The notes: a model not told the origin generated them from the sequence alone. DNA of 64,000 bases from Ottowia sp. SB7-C50 (GCF_033110285.1 NZ_CP136995.1:372001-436000); one strand, 5' to 3'; counted from the stretch's first letter, positions 8,021 to 16,745 are shown. Translations and numbers: made by a program.

Positions 8021-8977
8021 GTGAGCGCGTTACACGAACTGCTGCGGCGCGCCGTTGCGCAACCCGACACGCTGCACTGGCAAAGCTGGGCCGCGCTGGC
8101 GCCTGGCCCGTCGCTGGTGGTGATGGGCGCCGTGCACGGCAACGAGGTGTGCGGCGCACACGCCATCGTGCGCGCCATCGACGCGCTGGCGCAGGGCCGG
8201 CTGCAATTGCTGCGCGGGCGGCTGACGCTGGTGCCGGTGGCCAACCCGCTCGCCTTTGCGCAGAACACGCGCGAGGGCGAACGCAACCTCAACCGCCGCT
8301 TCCTGCCCCAGCCCGCCCCGCAGGACTACGAAGACCGCATCACCCACCAGCTGGCGCCGCTGCTGGCGCAGCACGACGTGCTGCTGGACCTGCATTCGTT
8401 TCACACGCCGGGCGAGCCCTTCGCCATGGTCGGGCCGCGCAACAACAGCGGCGCGCGCGAGCCCTTTGCCCGCGCCGCCGAAGAGATGGCGCTGGCGCGC
8501 GCGCTGGGCGCGCCGCAGGTGGTTGAAGGCTGGCTGGAGGTGTACGACCGCGCGGCGCTGGCGCGCGGCGCGGTGCCCGACGACGACGGCATCGGCACCA
8601 ACGAATACATGCGCAGCCAGGGCGGCTACGCCGTCACGCTGGAATGCGGTCAGCACGAAGACCCGGCGGCCATCGACGTGGCCGAGCACGCCTTGCACGG
8701 CGCGCTGGCGCTGCTGGGCATGGCCCAGGTGCCCGCGCCGGCGCGCTTTGACGGCCCCGCGGCCCGACTGGACGACGTGGTGCTGCGCCAGTCGCCCGAC
8801 GACCGGCTGGTGCGCGACTGGCACAGCTTCGACACCGTGCAGGCGGGCGATGTGGTCGGCGTGCGCGCCGACGGCACGCCCGTGCGCGCGGCGCGCGACG
8901 GCTGCGTGCTGTTCCCGCACCCGGAAGCCGACGTGGGGCAGGAGTGGTTCTACCTGGCGGTGCCGGAGCAGGCCTGA
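8021..8977 (+). CDS. Succinylglutamate desuccinylase/aspartoacylase family protein
   Basis: 318 residues from GTG 8021, four bases after gph. Zn-dependent M14-like deacylase fold. The zinc ligands are visible as GAVHGNEVCGAHA (HxxE) and, further on, the His in LLDLHSFHTPGEP. The NLNRRF segment matches the substrate-binding Asn-Arg of AspA/AstE proteins, and VTLECGQHEDP supplies the catalytic Glu. Expected activity is hydrolysis of an N-acyl amino acid to free acid and amino acid in the cytosol. The specific substrate cannot be told: no ast operon genes are nearby, so AstE proper is unlikely. It is probably translationally coupled to gph. Confidence 0.85.
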   Translation: MSALHELLRRAVAQPDTLHWQSWAALAPGPSLVVMGAVHGNEVCGAHAIVRAIDALAQGRLQLLRGRLTLVPVANPLAFAQNTREGERNLNRRFLPQPAPQDYEDRITHQLAPLLAQHDVLLDLHSFHTPGEPFAMVGPRNNSGAREPFARAAEEMALARALGAPQVVEGWLEVYDRAALARGAVPDDDGIGTNEYMRSQGGYAVTLECGQHEDPAAIDVAEHALHGALALLGMAQVPAPARFDGPAARLDDVVLRQSPDDRLVRDWHSFDTVQAGDVVGVRADGTPVRAARDGCVLFPHPEADVGQEWFYLAVPEQA

Positions 8978-9062
8978 GGCCTGTGCCCGCTCGGCACTTC
9001 AAGGATCGTCATGGCCGCGTGCCTGCATCCGAGGAAAAGGGTTTTGGCGCTTGTCCGTGCTG

Positions 9063-9110
9063 CGCTGGAAGCTATAAAAACAGTAGCTTCCGACGCGGGC
9101 TTCACGCGCT
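9063..9110 (+). repeat. Degenerate dispersed-repeat relic
   Basis: GCTATAAAAACAGTAGCTTCC followed by CGCGCTGGCC resembles a decayed copy of the family repeat (compare copies near 1064, 13262 and 19369). It occupies the convergent gap between the deacylase and the transglutaminase-like gene and runs into the latter's last codons. Confidence 0.35.
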
Positions 9111-9947
9111 GGCCAGCAGCGCTTCCGGCGCGTCCTGCAATTCATCGGTGACCACGTCGAAGCGGTTCAGCTGGTGCCAGCCAAACACCATGGCGATCGG
9201 CACATCGGTCGCGTCGCGGCCGTGCGCCATCACCACGCGGCCGATGCGGCGCGCGTTGTGGCGCGCGTCGAAGGTGTGCCACGCGCCGCCCAGGTACACC
9301 TCGAACCACGCCGAAAAATCCATCGGGCACGGCACCGGCGGCACGCCGATGTCGCCCAGGTAGCCGGTGACGTAGCGCGCCGGAATATTCATGCAGCGGC
9401 ACAGCGTGACGGCCAGGTGCGCGTAGTCGCGGCACACGCCCACGCCTTCCTGCCAGCCCTGCAGTGCGGTGCGGTTGGCGCGCGCCTGCAGGTAGTCGAA
9501 GCGGATGTGCTGGTGCGTGTAGTCGCAGATGGCCTGCACGCGCGCCCAGCCTTCGGGCGTGGCGCCAAACTGGTTCCACGCGAAGCCCATCAGTTCGCTG
9601 TCCACCTCGCAATAGCGGCTGGGCAGCAGAAAACGGAACACGTCCAGCGGCAGCTCGTGCAGCGGGTGCTGGCGCGCGTCGGGCACCACGGGGTCGGGCA
9701 CGCCGGGGTCGGCCACCACGGCGTGGTTGGTGAAGCGCACGCTGCCCACGCCGGCCGGCACGTCGACGCGCACGATGGTGTTGTCGAACACGTCCTGGTA
9801 GGTGGTGAAGGGCAGCGCGGGCTCGACCGCGAACTGCTCCGGCGCCTGCAGATCGTGCGCCCGCGAAGGGTGCACGTGCAGCGCGCCCAGCACGGTGGTG
9901 GGCGCGTTCACCGCCATTTCGATGTCATAGCCGATCTTGATCAACAT
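9102..9947 (-). CDS. Transglutaminase-like (cysteine protease fold) protein
   Basis: 281 residues from MLIKIGYDIEMAV; longer in-frame starts read through non-protein-like sequence and are rejected. The transglutaminase-like triad is visible: Cys in GVGVCRDYAHLAVTLCR, His in GAWHTFDARHN and the Asp following it. The N-terminal part (residues 1-120) is the beta-rich domain found before the catalytic core in bacterial transglutaminase/COG1305 proteins. No signal peptide is visible, so it is probably cytoplasmic. Bacterial members are mostly uncharacterised and act as peptidases or in cell-envelope or peptide processing. It stands alone, convergent with the deacylase and divergent from the trp operon. 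Confidence 0.85.
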   Translation of the reverse strand: MLIKIGYDIEMAVNAPTTVLGALHVHPSRAHDLQAPEQFAVEPALPFTTYQDVFDNTIVRVDVPAGVGSVRFTNHAVVADPGVPDPVVPDARQHPLHELPLDVFRFLLPSRYCEVDSELMGFAWNQFGATPEGWARVQAICDYTHQHIRFDYLQARANRTALQGWQEGVGVCRDYAHLAVTLCRCMNIPARYVTGYLGDIGVPPVPCPMDFSAWFEVYLGGAWHTFDARHNARRIGRVVMAHGRDATDVPIAMVFGWHQLNRFDVVTDELQDAPEALLASA

Positions 9948-10137
9948 ACAAAGCCTTTCGCACGATGGCCATGGCAAACGGTGGAAGAAAAAAGCCGGGC
10001 GGCCCGCGGCCGCCTGTGATTGATTGGGCCCGCCGCGCAGGCAGATGTATGCAAGACAAATGCCACCACCTGCGTCGGTGCGGGCGCGGACACGGACTTG
10101 CCCACGGGCGCGGCAAGCCTTTGCTACACTAGGCCGC

Positions 10138-10218
10138 ATGTGTTCTTCCCGCAATGTCATTTCACCGCTGGGCGCCGCCGCCCAGGGGGCGTGGCCTTGG
10201 CGTAAGCCAGCACGTTGA
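10138..10218 (+). CDS. trpL: Candidate trp operon leader peptide
   Basis: A 26-codon reading frame begins at ATG 10138 and ends in GAWPWRKPAR before TGA. It lies 145 bp upstream of the trpE start, just downstream of a TACACT -10-like element (10123-10128). Two Trp codons three positions apart are a strong enrichment for a rare residue in so short a frame, as in trp attenuation leader peptides. Palindromes within and after the frame (CTGGGCG/CGCCCAG in the frame, then two hairpins) could form alternative structures. No U-tract terminator follows, so control could be at translation of trpE instead of by transcription termination. This is prediction from position and composition. Confidence 0.5.
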   Translation: MCSSRNVISPLGAAAQGAWPWRKPAR

Positions 10219-10228
10219 CTTGTGAGCC

Positions 10229-10275
10229 GCGCCCGCAACGGGCGCACCAGGGGCATCCGGCCGACGACGGGTGCC
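10229..10275 (+). promoter_or_regulatory. Tandem hairpins after trpL (attenuator-like)
   Basis: Hairpin 1 at 10229-10245 is a perfect 7-bp stem GCGCCCG/CGGGCGC with a CAA loop. Hairpin 2 at 10252-10275 is GGCATCCG/CGGGTGCC with one G-U pair and an 8-base loop. They follow the leader-peptide stop by 11 bp. The roughly 90 bp after them, up to trpE, has no gene and no T-run. Confidence 0.4.
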
Positions 10276-10363
10276 GCATCAGGAAGACCGCAGCCCCCGC
10301 GCCGCATCCCGCTGAGAGACCCCGGCGTGCGCGAGCTGCCGCAGCATGGAAGCCCACTTCGCC

Positions 10364-11872
10364 ATGATCACGGAACTCGAATTCAAGAGCCTGTCCGCCC
10401 AAGGCTACAACCGCATCCCCTTGATGGCCGAGGCGTTTGCCGACCTCGAAACGCCGCTGTCGCTGTACCTCAAACTGGCCGCTGGCGCAGGCGGGACGGG
10501 CGGCGGGCGCTATAGTTTTTTACTGGAATCGGTGATTGGCGGCGAGCGCTTTGGCCGCTACAGCTTCATCGGTCTGCCGGCGCGCACGGTGTTGCGAGCG
10601 AGCGGTTTTGGCGCCGATGCGCGCACCGAAGTGGTGACGGACGGGAAGGTGGTCGAAACGGCCCAAGGCAACCCGCTCGACTTCATCGCCGATTACCAAA
10701 AGCGCTTCAAGGTCGCGCTGCGGCCCGGCCTGCCGCGCTTTTGTGGCGGCCTGGCCGGCTATTTCGGCTACGACACCGTGCGCCACATCGAGAAAAAGCT
10801 GGAGAAATCCTGCCCGCCCGATCCGCTGGGCCTGCCCGACATTTTGCTGATGCACAGCGAAGAGGTGGCGGTGATCGACAACTTGTCGGGCAAGCTCTAC
10901 CTTATCGTCTACGCCGACCCGGCGCAGCCCGAGGCTTACAGCAACGCCAAGAAGCGCCTGAAAACCCTGCGCGAGCAGCTGCGCTATTCGGTCAGCGTGC
11001 CGCAGGTGCGGGCCACGCAGGGCTTTCCGGCCGAGCGCGAATTTGCCAAGGCCGACTACCTGAAGGCGGTGGAGCGCGCCAAGGAACTGATCGCCGCCGG
11101 CGACTTCATGCAGGTGCAGGTGGGCCAGCGCATCAAGAAGCGCTTTACCGAATCGCCGCTTAGCCTGTACCGCGCGCTGCGCTCGCTGAACCCGTCGCCG
11201 TACATGATTTACTACGACTTCGGCGACTTCCAGGTTGTCAGCGCCAGCCCCGAAATCCTGGTGCGGCAAGAAAGCACGCCCGAAGGCGAGAAAGTCACCA
11301 TCCGCCCCCTGGCCGGCACCCGCCCACGCGGCGCCACGCCCGAGCTGGACAAGGCGACCGAAACCGAGCTGGTGAACGACCCCAAGGAGCGCGCCGAGCA
11401 CGTCATGCTGATCGACCTGGCGCGCAACGACATTGGCCGCATCGCCAAGACCGGCAGCGTGAAGGTGACCGAAGCCTTTGCCGTAGAGCGCTACAGCCAC
11501 GTGATGCACATCGTCAGCAACGTCGAGGGCATCCTGAAAGACGGCATGAGCAACATGGACGTGCTGAAAGCCACCTTCCCCGCCGGCACGCTGACCGGCG
11601 CGCCCAAGGTGCACGCGATGGAGTTGATCGATCAGCTGGAGCCGACCAAGCGCGGCATCTATGGCGGGGCCTGCGGTTATCTCAGCTACGCCGGCGACAT
11701 GGACGTGGCGATTGCCATCCGCACCGCCATCGTCAAGGACCAGACTTTGCACGTGCAGGCGGCGGCGGGGGTGGTGGCAGATTCGGTGCCCGAGATGGAG
11801 TGGAAAGAGACCGAGCACAAGGCGCGGGCCATCTTGCGGGCGAGCGAGTTGGTCGAGGAAGGGCTGGAGTGA
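10364..11872 (+). CDS. trpE: Anthranilate synthase component I
   Basis: 502 residues from ATG 10364 (MITELEFKSLSAQGYNRIPL), preferred over ATG 10346, which only adds MEAHFA. TrpE aminates chorismate to anthranilate using ammonia from TrpG, the first step of tryptophan synthesis. Trp feedback-site residues are in YSFLLESVIGGERFGRYSF near the N-terminus. The chorismate-binding domain shows IRPLAGTRPRG, ELVNDPKERAEHVMLIDLAR, the HIVSNVEG segment and FPAGTLTGAPKVHAMELID. The stop TGA overlaps the ATG of the inserted GxxExxY gene by one base, so the downstream trp genes remain in one transcript. Confidence 0.97.
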   Translation: MITELEFKSLSAQGYNRIPLMAEAFADLETPLSLYLKLAAGAGGTGGGRYSFLLESVIGGERFGRYSFIGLPARTVLRASGFGADARTEVVTDGKVVETAQGNPLDFIADYQKRFKVALRPGLPRFCGGLAGYFGYDTVRHIEKKLEKSCPPDPLGLPDILLMHSEEVAVIDNLSGKLYLIVYADPAQPEAYSNAKKRLKTLREQLRYSVSVPQVRATQGFPAEREFAKADYLKAVERAKELIAAGDFMQVQVGQRIKKRFTESPLSLYRALRSLNPSPYMIYYDFGDFQVVSASPEILVRQESTPEGEKVTIRPLAGTRPRGATPELDKATETELVNDPKERAEHVMLIDLARNDIGRIAKTGSVKVTEAFAVERYSHVMHIVSNVEGILKDGMSNMDVLKATFPAGTLTGAPKVHAMELIDQLEPTKRGIYGGACGYLSYAGDMDVAIAIRTAIVKDQTLHVQAAAGVVADSVPEMEWKETEHKARAILRASELVEEGLE

Positions 11873-12303
11873 TGGACGAGTCTTTTTTGAACGCAGAGGG
11901 CGCAAAGGACTCGCAAAAATCGCTAAAACGGGAAGATGGAATTTCTCACGCAGTGATTGGTGCGGCGGTTGAGGTACAGCGCGTGCTCGGGACGGGACTT
12001 CTGGAGAGCGCCTATGCCGCTGCGTTGGCGGTCGAGTTGCGCGAGCGCGGTCTGTCGTTTGAACGAGAGGTGCCCGTGCCCGCGAGCTACAAGGGGCAAA
12101 TGCTGGGCGTTGCTTTTCGTGCTGATTTCTTGGTCGAGCGTTGTGTGTTGCTGGAGCTGAAAGCCGTCGAGTTGCTGACTGAACTGCACCGGGCGCAATT
12201 GCTGTCTTATTTGCGCGTATCGGATTTGCGCTTGGGATTGCTCATCAACTTTCACACTTTTCCTGTCGTCAAAGGCGTCAAGCGCGTGGTGAATCAGCTA
12301 TGA
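11872..12303 (+). CDS. GxxExxY family protein inserted between trpE and trpG
   Basis: 143 residues. Family hallmarks are [21 protein letters not shown] (the GxxExxY motif, here GLLESAY), a PD-(D/E)XK-like core [19 protein letters not shown], and the C-terminal [18 protein letters not shown]. GxxExxY proteins (PDDEXK_3-like) are of unknown function and often occur as solitary, sporadically distributed genes. Here the gene and its flanks are bounded by 30-bp inverted repeats (11886-11915 and 12321-12350), the left one inside the first codons. An anthranilate operon normally has trpG directly after trpE, so this is a lineage-specific insertion that keeps the operon open. Start ATG overlaps the trpE stop; starting later near [10 protein letters not shown] is also possible. 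Confidence 0.8.
   Translation: MDESFLNAEGAKDSQKSLKREDGISHAVIGAAVEVQRVLGTGLLESAYAAALAVELRERGLSFEREVPVPASYKGQMLGVAFRADFLVERCVLLELKAVELLTELHRAQLLSYLRVSDLRLGLLINFHTFPVVKGVKRVVNQL
11886..11915 (+). repeat. Left inverted repeat around the GxxExxY gene
   Basis: It starts TTTGAACGCAGAGGGCGC and pairs with 12321-12350 in reverse orientation, matching at 25 of 30 positions. It lies inside the start of the GxxExxY coding frame, encoding the [12 protein letters not shown] region. TTTGAACGCA...GGCGCAAA-type flanks are a feature I associate with GxxExxY genes in other bacteria. Confidence 0.75.
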
Positions 12304-12320
12304 AAAACTTCTGCGTCTTT

Positions 12321-12350
12321 TGCGAAGCTTTTGCGCCTTTTGCGTTCAAA
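12321..12350 (-). repeat. Right inverted repeat around the GxxExxY gene
   Basis: Reverse complement reads TTTGAACGCAAAAGGCGC and matches the left arm at 25 of 30 positions. It lies 17 bp after the GxxExxY stop and 20 bp before the trpG start, so trpG's ribosome-binding region abuts the insertion. Confidence 0.75.
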
Positions 12351-12370
12351 GATTTTCCGGAGTTCAAGGC

Positions 12371-12961
12371 ATGAAGCTCCTCATGATCGACAACTACGAC
12401 AGCTTCACCTACAACATCGTGCAGTACTTCGGTGAACTGGGCGCGGACGTGACCGTGCTGCGCAACGACGAGGTGACGCTGGAAGAGCTCGACGCCATGT
12501 TCACGCGCGGCGAGTTCGACCGCCTGTGCATCAGCCCGGGCCCGTGTTCGCCCAACGAGGCCGGCGTGTCGGTCGCCGCCATCCGCCATTTCGCCGGCAA
12601 GCTGCCCATCCTTGGCGTGTGCCTCGGCCACCAGGCCATCGGCGCGGCGTTTGGCGGCAATATCGTGCGCGCCAAGGTGCAGATGCACGGCAAGACCAGC
12701 GTCATCACGACCACGCAGCAGGGCGTATTTGCCCACTTGCCCGCGCAGTTCACCGTCAACCGTTACCACTCGTTGGTCATCGAGAAGGACAGCTGCCCGC
12801 CAGAATTGGAAATCACCGCCACCAGCGACGACGACGGCGAAATCCAGGGCGTGCGCCACACTGGCTTTGCCCACGACGTGCGCATCGAAGGCGTGCAGTT
12901 CCACCCGGAGAGCATCCTGACGGAGCATGGGCACGCGATGCTGGCGAACTTTCTGCGCTGA
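12371..12961 (+). CDS. trpG: Anthranilate synthase component II (glutamine amidotransferase)
   Basis: 196 residues from [20 protein letters not shown]; the longer frame from 12320 is read-through from the inserted element. Class I amidotransferase that releases ammonia from glutamine and channels it to TrpE. The nucleophile Cys is in [10 protein letters not shown], the catalytic His and Glu in [14 protein letters not shown], and the oxyanion strand in [13 protein letters not shown]. In many bacteria the same subunit also serves PabB; no pabB is visible here. It is followed seven bases later by a LysE-type exporter and then trpD. Confidence 0.97.
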   Translation: MKLLMIDNYDSFTYNIVQYFGELGADVTVLRNDEVTLEELDAMFTRGEFDRLCISPGPCSPNEAGVSVAAIRHFAGKLPILGVCLGHQAIGAAFGGNIVRAKVQMHGKTSVITTTQQGVFAHLPAQFTVNRYHSLVIEKDSCPPELEITATSDDDGEIQGVRHTGFAHDVRIEGVQFHPESILTEHGHAMLANFLR

Positions 12962-12967
12962 ACGGCC

Positions 12968-13648
12968 ATGCCCGACGCCCACCACCTGCTGCTGTTCATC
13001 GCTGCCGGCGTGTTGCTCAATCTCACGCCCGGACCGGATGTGATGTTCATCGTTGCCAACGCCGTGCGCGCGGGCGCGCGGGCAGGCGTGGCGGCGGCGC
13101 TGGGGATTGCGGCCGGCTGTCTGGTGCACGTGGCCGCGGCGGCACTGGGTGTGTCGGCGCTGCTGGCGGCCAGCAGTGCGGCGTTTGGCGTGCTGAAGTG
13201 GGCGGGCGCGATTTATCTGGTGTGGGTGGGCGTGCAGATGCTGCGCTCGGCATTGCGCCATGATGCTTCAATAAACATAGCTGCTCGCGCTGATAAGGTA
13301 AGCGCTGGCGGCCGATTTGATGCTCAAACGCCGCTGGCCGCCGTGTTCCGCCGCGGCTTTCTGACCAACGTGCTCAACCCCAAGGTGGCGCTGTTCTTCT
13401 TGGCCTTTGTGCCGCAGTTCATCGCGCCCGGCACCGCGCGGCCGGCGTGGGTGTTTCTGGCGCTGGGGCTGCTGTTCACCGTCAACGGCCTGCTGGTGTG
13501 CGTTGGCTGGGCGCTGGCGGCGGCCTGGGCGGCGCGGCGCGCGGGAGCGCTGCAACGCGCGACACGTTGGCTGGACGGCGTGGCGGGCGGGCTGTTCGTC
13601 GTCTTCGGGGTCAAGCTGGCATTGACCGACGCGCCAGGCGCGCGCTGA
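12968..13648 (+). CDS. LysE/RhtB family amino-acid exporter with repeat-derived insert
   Basis: 226 residues with five to six hydrophobic segments, an inner-membrane exporter of the LysE/RhtB type. The family motif [23 protein letters not shown] is at the N-terminus, and [22 protein letters not shown] opens the second half. Between them, about residues 99-120 ([20 protein letters not shown]) are encoded by a full copy of the dispersed repeat, inserted in frame in the cytoplasmic loop. Placement inside the trp operon suggests export of an amino acid or aromatic intermediate, but the substrate is unknown. Confidence 0.85.
   Translation: MPDAHHLLLFIAAGVLLNLTPGPDVMFIVANAVRAGARAGVAAALGIAAGCLVHVAAAALGVSALLAASSAAFGVLKWAGAIYLVWVGVQMLRSALRHDASINIAARADKVSAGGRFDAQTPLAAVFRRGFLTNVLNPKVALFFLAFVPQFIAPGTARPAWVFLALGLLFTVNGLLVCVGWALAAAWAARRAGALQRATRWLDGVAGGLFVVFGVKLALTDAPGAR
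13262..13331 (+). repeat. Dispersed repeat copy B, in frame within the exporter gene
   Basis: ATGCTTCAATAAACATAGCTG, then CTCGCGCTGATAAGG and TAAGCGCTGGCGGCCG, with the GCGCT/AGCGC arms in inverted arrangement, followed by GATGCTCAAA. It is the longest copy in the window. It is translated without stop codons and codes for a polar linker inside a membrane protein. Confidence 0.7.
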
Positions 13649-13686
13649 ACAAACCATCCAACGATTTGATTGCAAGGATTCCCACC

Positions 13687-14730
13687 ATGACCATCACCGC
13701 CCAGGAAGCGCTGCAGCGCACCATCGAACACCGCGAGATCTTTCACGACGAAATGCTGCACCTGATGCGGATGATCATGCAGGGCGAGCTGTCGCCGCTG
13801 ATGATCGCCGCCATCACCACCGGCCTGCGCGTCAAGAAGGAGACCATTGGCGAGATCACCGCCGCCGCGCAGGTGATGCGCGAGCTGTCGACCAAGGTGC
13901 ACGTGGCCGACCGCACGCATCTGGTGGACGTGGTGGGCACGGGCGGCGATGGCTCGCACACCTTCAACATCAGCACCTGCAGCATGTTCGTGGCCGCCGC
14001 CGCCGGCGCGCGCGTGGCCAAGCACGGTGGGCGCAGCGTGTCGTCCAAGTCGGGCAGCGCGGATGTGATCGAGGCGCTGGGCATTGCGCTGAACCTGTCG
14101 CCGGATCAGATCGCGCAGAGCATCGCCGAAACGGGCGTGGGCTTCATGTTCGCGCCCAACCACCACCCGGCCATGAAGAACGTGGCGCCGGTGCGCAAGG
14201 AGATGGGCGTCAAGACCTTCTTCAACATCCTGGGGCCGCTGACCAACCCCGCAGGCGCGCCCAACATCGTGATGGGCGTGTTCCACCCCGACCTGGTGGG
14301 CATCCAGGTGCGCGCGCTGCAACGGCTGGGCGCCGAGCACGCCGTGGTCGTCTACGGCCGCGACGGCATGGACGAGGTCAGCCTGGGCGCCGCGACGATG
14401 GTCGGCGAATTGAAAGACGGCCAGATCAGCGAATACGACATCCACCCCGAGGATTTCGGCATGCCCATGATGAGCAACCGCGCCATCAAGGTTGAGACGC
14501 CCGAGCAGTCGCTGGCCATGCTGCGTGGCGTGCTGGCGGGCCACGAAGGGCCGGCCAAGGACATCGTGGTGCTGAACGCCGGCGTGGTGCTGTACGCGGC
14601 GGGCGTGGCGCCCACCATGAAGGCCGGCATCGACCGCGCGCGCGAAGCCATCGAAAGCGGCGCGGCACAGGCCAAGCTGCAGCAGGTGCTGGCGTTCACG
14701 CAGGCGCTGGCGTCGCCCAAGGCGGCATGA
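13687..14730 (+). CDS. trpD: Anthranilate phosphoribosyltransferase
   Basis: 347 residues from [20 protein letters not shown]. Homodimeric cytosolic enzyme joining anthranilate and PRPP in the second step of Trp synthesis. The PRPP-binding glycine loop is [40 protein letters not shown] binds the substrates, and [12 protein letters not shown] is the hinge region typical of the family. The C-terminus ends in a short helix. The stop codon overlaps the start of a 48-aa membrane-protein frame (ATGATG), keeping trpD, this small gene and trpC tightly packed. Confidence 0.97.
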   Translation: MTITAQEALQRTIEHREIFHDEMLHLMRMIMQGELSPLMIAAITTGLRVKKETIGEITAAAQVMRELSTKVHVADRTHLVDVVGTGGDGSHTFNISTCSMFVAAAAGARVAKHGGRSVSSKSGSADVIEALGIALNLSPDQIAQSIAETGVGFMFAPNHHPAMKNVAPVRKEMGVKTFFNILGPLTNPAGAPNIVMGVFHPDLVGIQVRALQRLGAEHAVVVYGRDGMDEVSLGAATMVGELKDGQISEYDIHPEDFGMPMMSNRAIKVETPEQSLAMLRGVLAGHEGPAKDIVVLNAGVVLYAAGVAPTMKAGIDRAREAIESGAAQAKLQQVLAFTQALASPKAA

Positions 14731-14873
14731 TGTGGCGCGACGAAGGGGTGTGGATCGCCTTGGGCGTAACGCTGATCACGCTGGTGGCGGCCTTCGTCAT
14801 GCACCAAATTTTCGTCAAGATACTGAAGCAGCCGGCACCGGACCAGCGCGAGGAGCTATCAAAAAATGAGTGA
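14727..14873 (+). CDS. Small single-span membrane protein between trpD and trpC
   Basis: 48 codons, starting [14 protein letters not shown] and ending REELSKNE. One clear transmembrane helix (about residues 9-30, [20 protein letters not shown]) is followed by a short basic and then charged tail, so it is probably a one-pass inner-membrane protein. Its start overlaps the trpD stop and its stop overlaps the trpC start by 8 bp, which is the layout of a translated gene and not a spacer. No family is recognised. It may be a small regulator or scaffold; that is speculation. Confidence 0.55.
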   Translation: MMWRDEGVWIALGVTLITLVAAFVMHQIFVKILKQPAPDQREELSKNE

Positions 14874-15678
14874 TATCCTGGACAAGATCGTCGCCGTCAA
14901 GCGCGAGGAAGTCGCCGCGGGGCTGAAGAAGAAGTCGCTGGCCGCCATGCGCGAAGACGCCGAAAGCCGCGTGCTGACGCGCGACTTCGAGGGCGCGCTG
15001 CGCCGCAAGATTGCCCAAGGCCAGGCGGCGGTGATCGCCGAGATCAAGAAGGCCAGCCCCAGCAAGGGCGTGATCCGCGCCGACTTCGAGCCAGCCGACA
15101 TTGCGCAGAGCTACGCCGTCGGCAACACCGACGCGGGCGGCAAGGTCAGCGCGGCCTGCCTGTCGGTGCTGACGGATCGGCAGTTCTTCCAGGGCAGCAT
15201 CGACTACCTGAAGCAGGCGCGCGCCAGTTGCGAACTGCCCGTGCTGCGCAAGGATTTCATGATCGACCCGTACCAGGTGTACGAGGCGCGCGCCATCGGT
15301 GCCGACTGCATCCTGCTGATCGCCGCCTGTCTGGGTGACGGGCAGATGCAGGAGCTGGAGGCGGTGGCGCGCGCGCTCGACATGGCGGTGCTGGTCGAGG
15401 TGCACGACGGGGCCGAACTGGAGCGCGCCCTGCGCCTGAAGACGCCGCTGGTCGGTATCAACAACCGCAACCTGCGCACCTTCGACGTCAGCCTGGACAC
15501 CACGCTGGGGTTGATCCAGGACGTGCCGGCCGACCGCCTGTTGATCACCGAAAGCGGCATCCACACCCGCGACGACGTGCGCCGCATGCGCGACGCCGGC
15601 ATCCACGCCTTCCTGGTGGGCGAGGCCTTCATGCGCGCCGAGGAGCCAGGGGATGCGTTGGCGCAGTTGTTTGCCTGA
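14866..15678 (+). CDS. trpC: Indole-3-glycerol phosphate synthase
   Basis: 270 residues, monofunctional (no fused PRAI domain). TIM-barrel enzyme that cyclises CdRP to indole-3-glycerol phosphate. The catalytic lysines and loops are visible: [14 protein letters not shown] (Lys and SPS loop), [39 protein letters not shown] and [14 protein letters not shown] (C-terminal phosphate-binding region). Start ATG 14866 sits in AAAAAATGAG and overlaps the upstream small gene. The next ORF (ung) starts 57 bp downstream after a fragment resembling the dispersed repeat. Confidence 0.97.
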   Translation: MSDILDKIVAVKREEVAAGLKKKSLAAMREDAESRVLTRDFEGALRRKIAQGQAAVIAEIKKASPSKGVIRADFEPADIAQSYAVGNTDAGGKVSAACLSVLTDRQFFQGSIDYLKQARASCELPVLRKDFMIDPYQVYEARAIGADCILLIAACLGDGQMQELEAVARALDMAVLVEVHDGAELERALRLKTPLVGINNRNLRTFDVSLDTTLGLIQDVPADRLLITESGIHTRDDVRRMRDAGIHAFLVGEAFMRAEEPGDALAQLFA

Positions 15679-15735
15679 TTGCTATTCAGTTGATAGCTGG
15701 ATAGGCGTACTGGACAAGCGGCGGACGCAATTTCC

Positions 15736-16503
15736 ATGACGGAGTTCTCGCCCGAAGGTGCGGGCGCCGACGCGCCTGCCCTGGCGCACTGGCCGCCCGA
15801 CGTCGACGCGCTGGCCGAGGGATGGCGGGATGAATGGCGTGCCTTTCTGCACAGCGCGCCCGGCCAGCGCCTGAGTCACGCGCTGCAGTCGCAGCTGGCG
15901 GCGGGCGCGACCATTTATCCGCCGCAGCCGCTGCGCGCCCTGCAACTGACGCCTCTTGAATCGGTGCGCGTCGTCATTCTGGGCCAGGACCCATACCACG
16001 GGCCGGGTCAGGCCAACGGCCTGGCCTTTTCGGTGGCGCCCGGCCTGCGCCTGCCCCCCAGCCTGCGCAACATATACAAGGAACTGCAACGCGAATACGG
16101 CCGCGCGCCCCAGCCAGAAGGCTTGCTGGACCATTGGGCGCGCCAGGGCGTGTTGCTGCTGAACACCAGCCTGACCGTGCAGGCGGGCCAGGCGGGCAGC
16201 CATGCCCGGCTGGGCTGGCAGGCATTCACCTCCCGTGTTTTTGAGCGCCTGGTTGAAAGTGAGCGTCCGCTCACTTTCTTGCTGTGGGGCGCCCATGCGC
16301 AATCGATGCGGCCGGCCGGGGCGGCCGCCGGCCCGCACCTGTGGCTGGCGGCCAACCACCCGTCGCCCCTGTCGGCGCTGCGGCCGCCTGTGCCGTTCAT
16401 CGGCTGCGGTCACTTCGGGCAGGTCGATGCCTTCGTGCGGCAGCGGGGCGAGCCGGCCATCGACTGGCTGGGCGCGGCGCCGTCAGCGGCCGGCACGGCT
16501 TGA
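15736..16503 (+). CDS. ung: Uracil-DNA glycosylase, family 1
   Basis: 255 residues. Removes uracil from DNA to start base-excision repair. The catalytic Asp and water-activating loop are in ILGQDPYHGPGQANGLAFSV; the minor-groove Leu loop is HPSPLSALRPPVPFIGCGHF. The first 40 residues are a family-variable N-terminal arm. It follows trpC directly, an arrangement I expect in Comamonadaceae. The C-terminus is followed by the promoter of the tRNA-Tyr cluster. Confidence 0.96.
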   Translation: MTEFSPEGAGADAPALAHWPPDVDALAEGWRDEWRAFLHSAPGQRLSHALQSQLAAGATIYPPQPLRALQLTPLESVRVVILGQDPYHGPGQANGLAFSVAPGLRLPPSLRNIYKELQREYGRAPQPEGLLDHWARQGVLLLNTSLTVQAGQAGSHARLGWQAFTSRVFERLVESERPLTFLLWGAHAQSMRPAGAAAGPHLWLAANHPSPLSALRPPVPFIGCGHFGQVDAFVRQRGEPAIDWLGAAPSAAGTA

Positions 16504-16529
16504 TCGGCTCGAACAATTAGTGGCATAAT
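16500..16529 (+). promoter_or_regulatory. Promoter of the tRNA-Tyr/Gly/Thr-tuf operon
   Basis: TTGATC, an 18-bp gap, then CATAAT, about 15 bp ahead of the first tRNA base. The -35 overlaps the ung stop codon. Good agreement with sigma-70 elements. Confidence 0.6.
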
Positions 16530-16544
16530 CCATGGTTCCCTGCC

Positions 16545-16630
16545 GGAGAGGTGGCCGAGTGGTTAATGGCAGCAGACTGTAAATCTGCCCTCTTACGAGT
16601 ACGCTGGTTCGAATCCAGCCCTCTCCACCA
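16545..16630 (+). tRNA. tRNA-Tyr(GTA)
   Basis: 86 bases, including a long variable arm typical of class II tRNA-Tyr. Acceptor GGAGAGG pairs with CCTCTCC and is followed by encoded ACCA. The anticodon loop CTGTAAA shows GTA, and the TTCGAATC T-loop is intact. Confidence 0.97.
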
Positions 16631-16745
16631 GCAGGCTAGGCCGGCATGCGCGGCCGACACGATGAGCGTTCAGGATGGGCGGTTGCCTGGCGAAAGCCGG
16701 GGCATGGCTCACGCAAGGTCAAGGCGTCCTTCGGGGTGCATCTTT

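Noticed and set aside
10220..10345. A TPP riboswitch, because CTGAGA occurs upstream of trpE
   Set aside because: The second conserved TPP segment is missing, and the gene is not thiamine-related.
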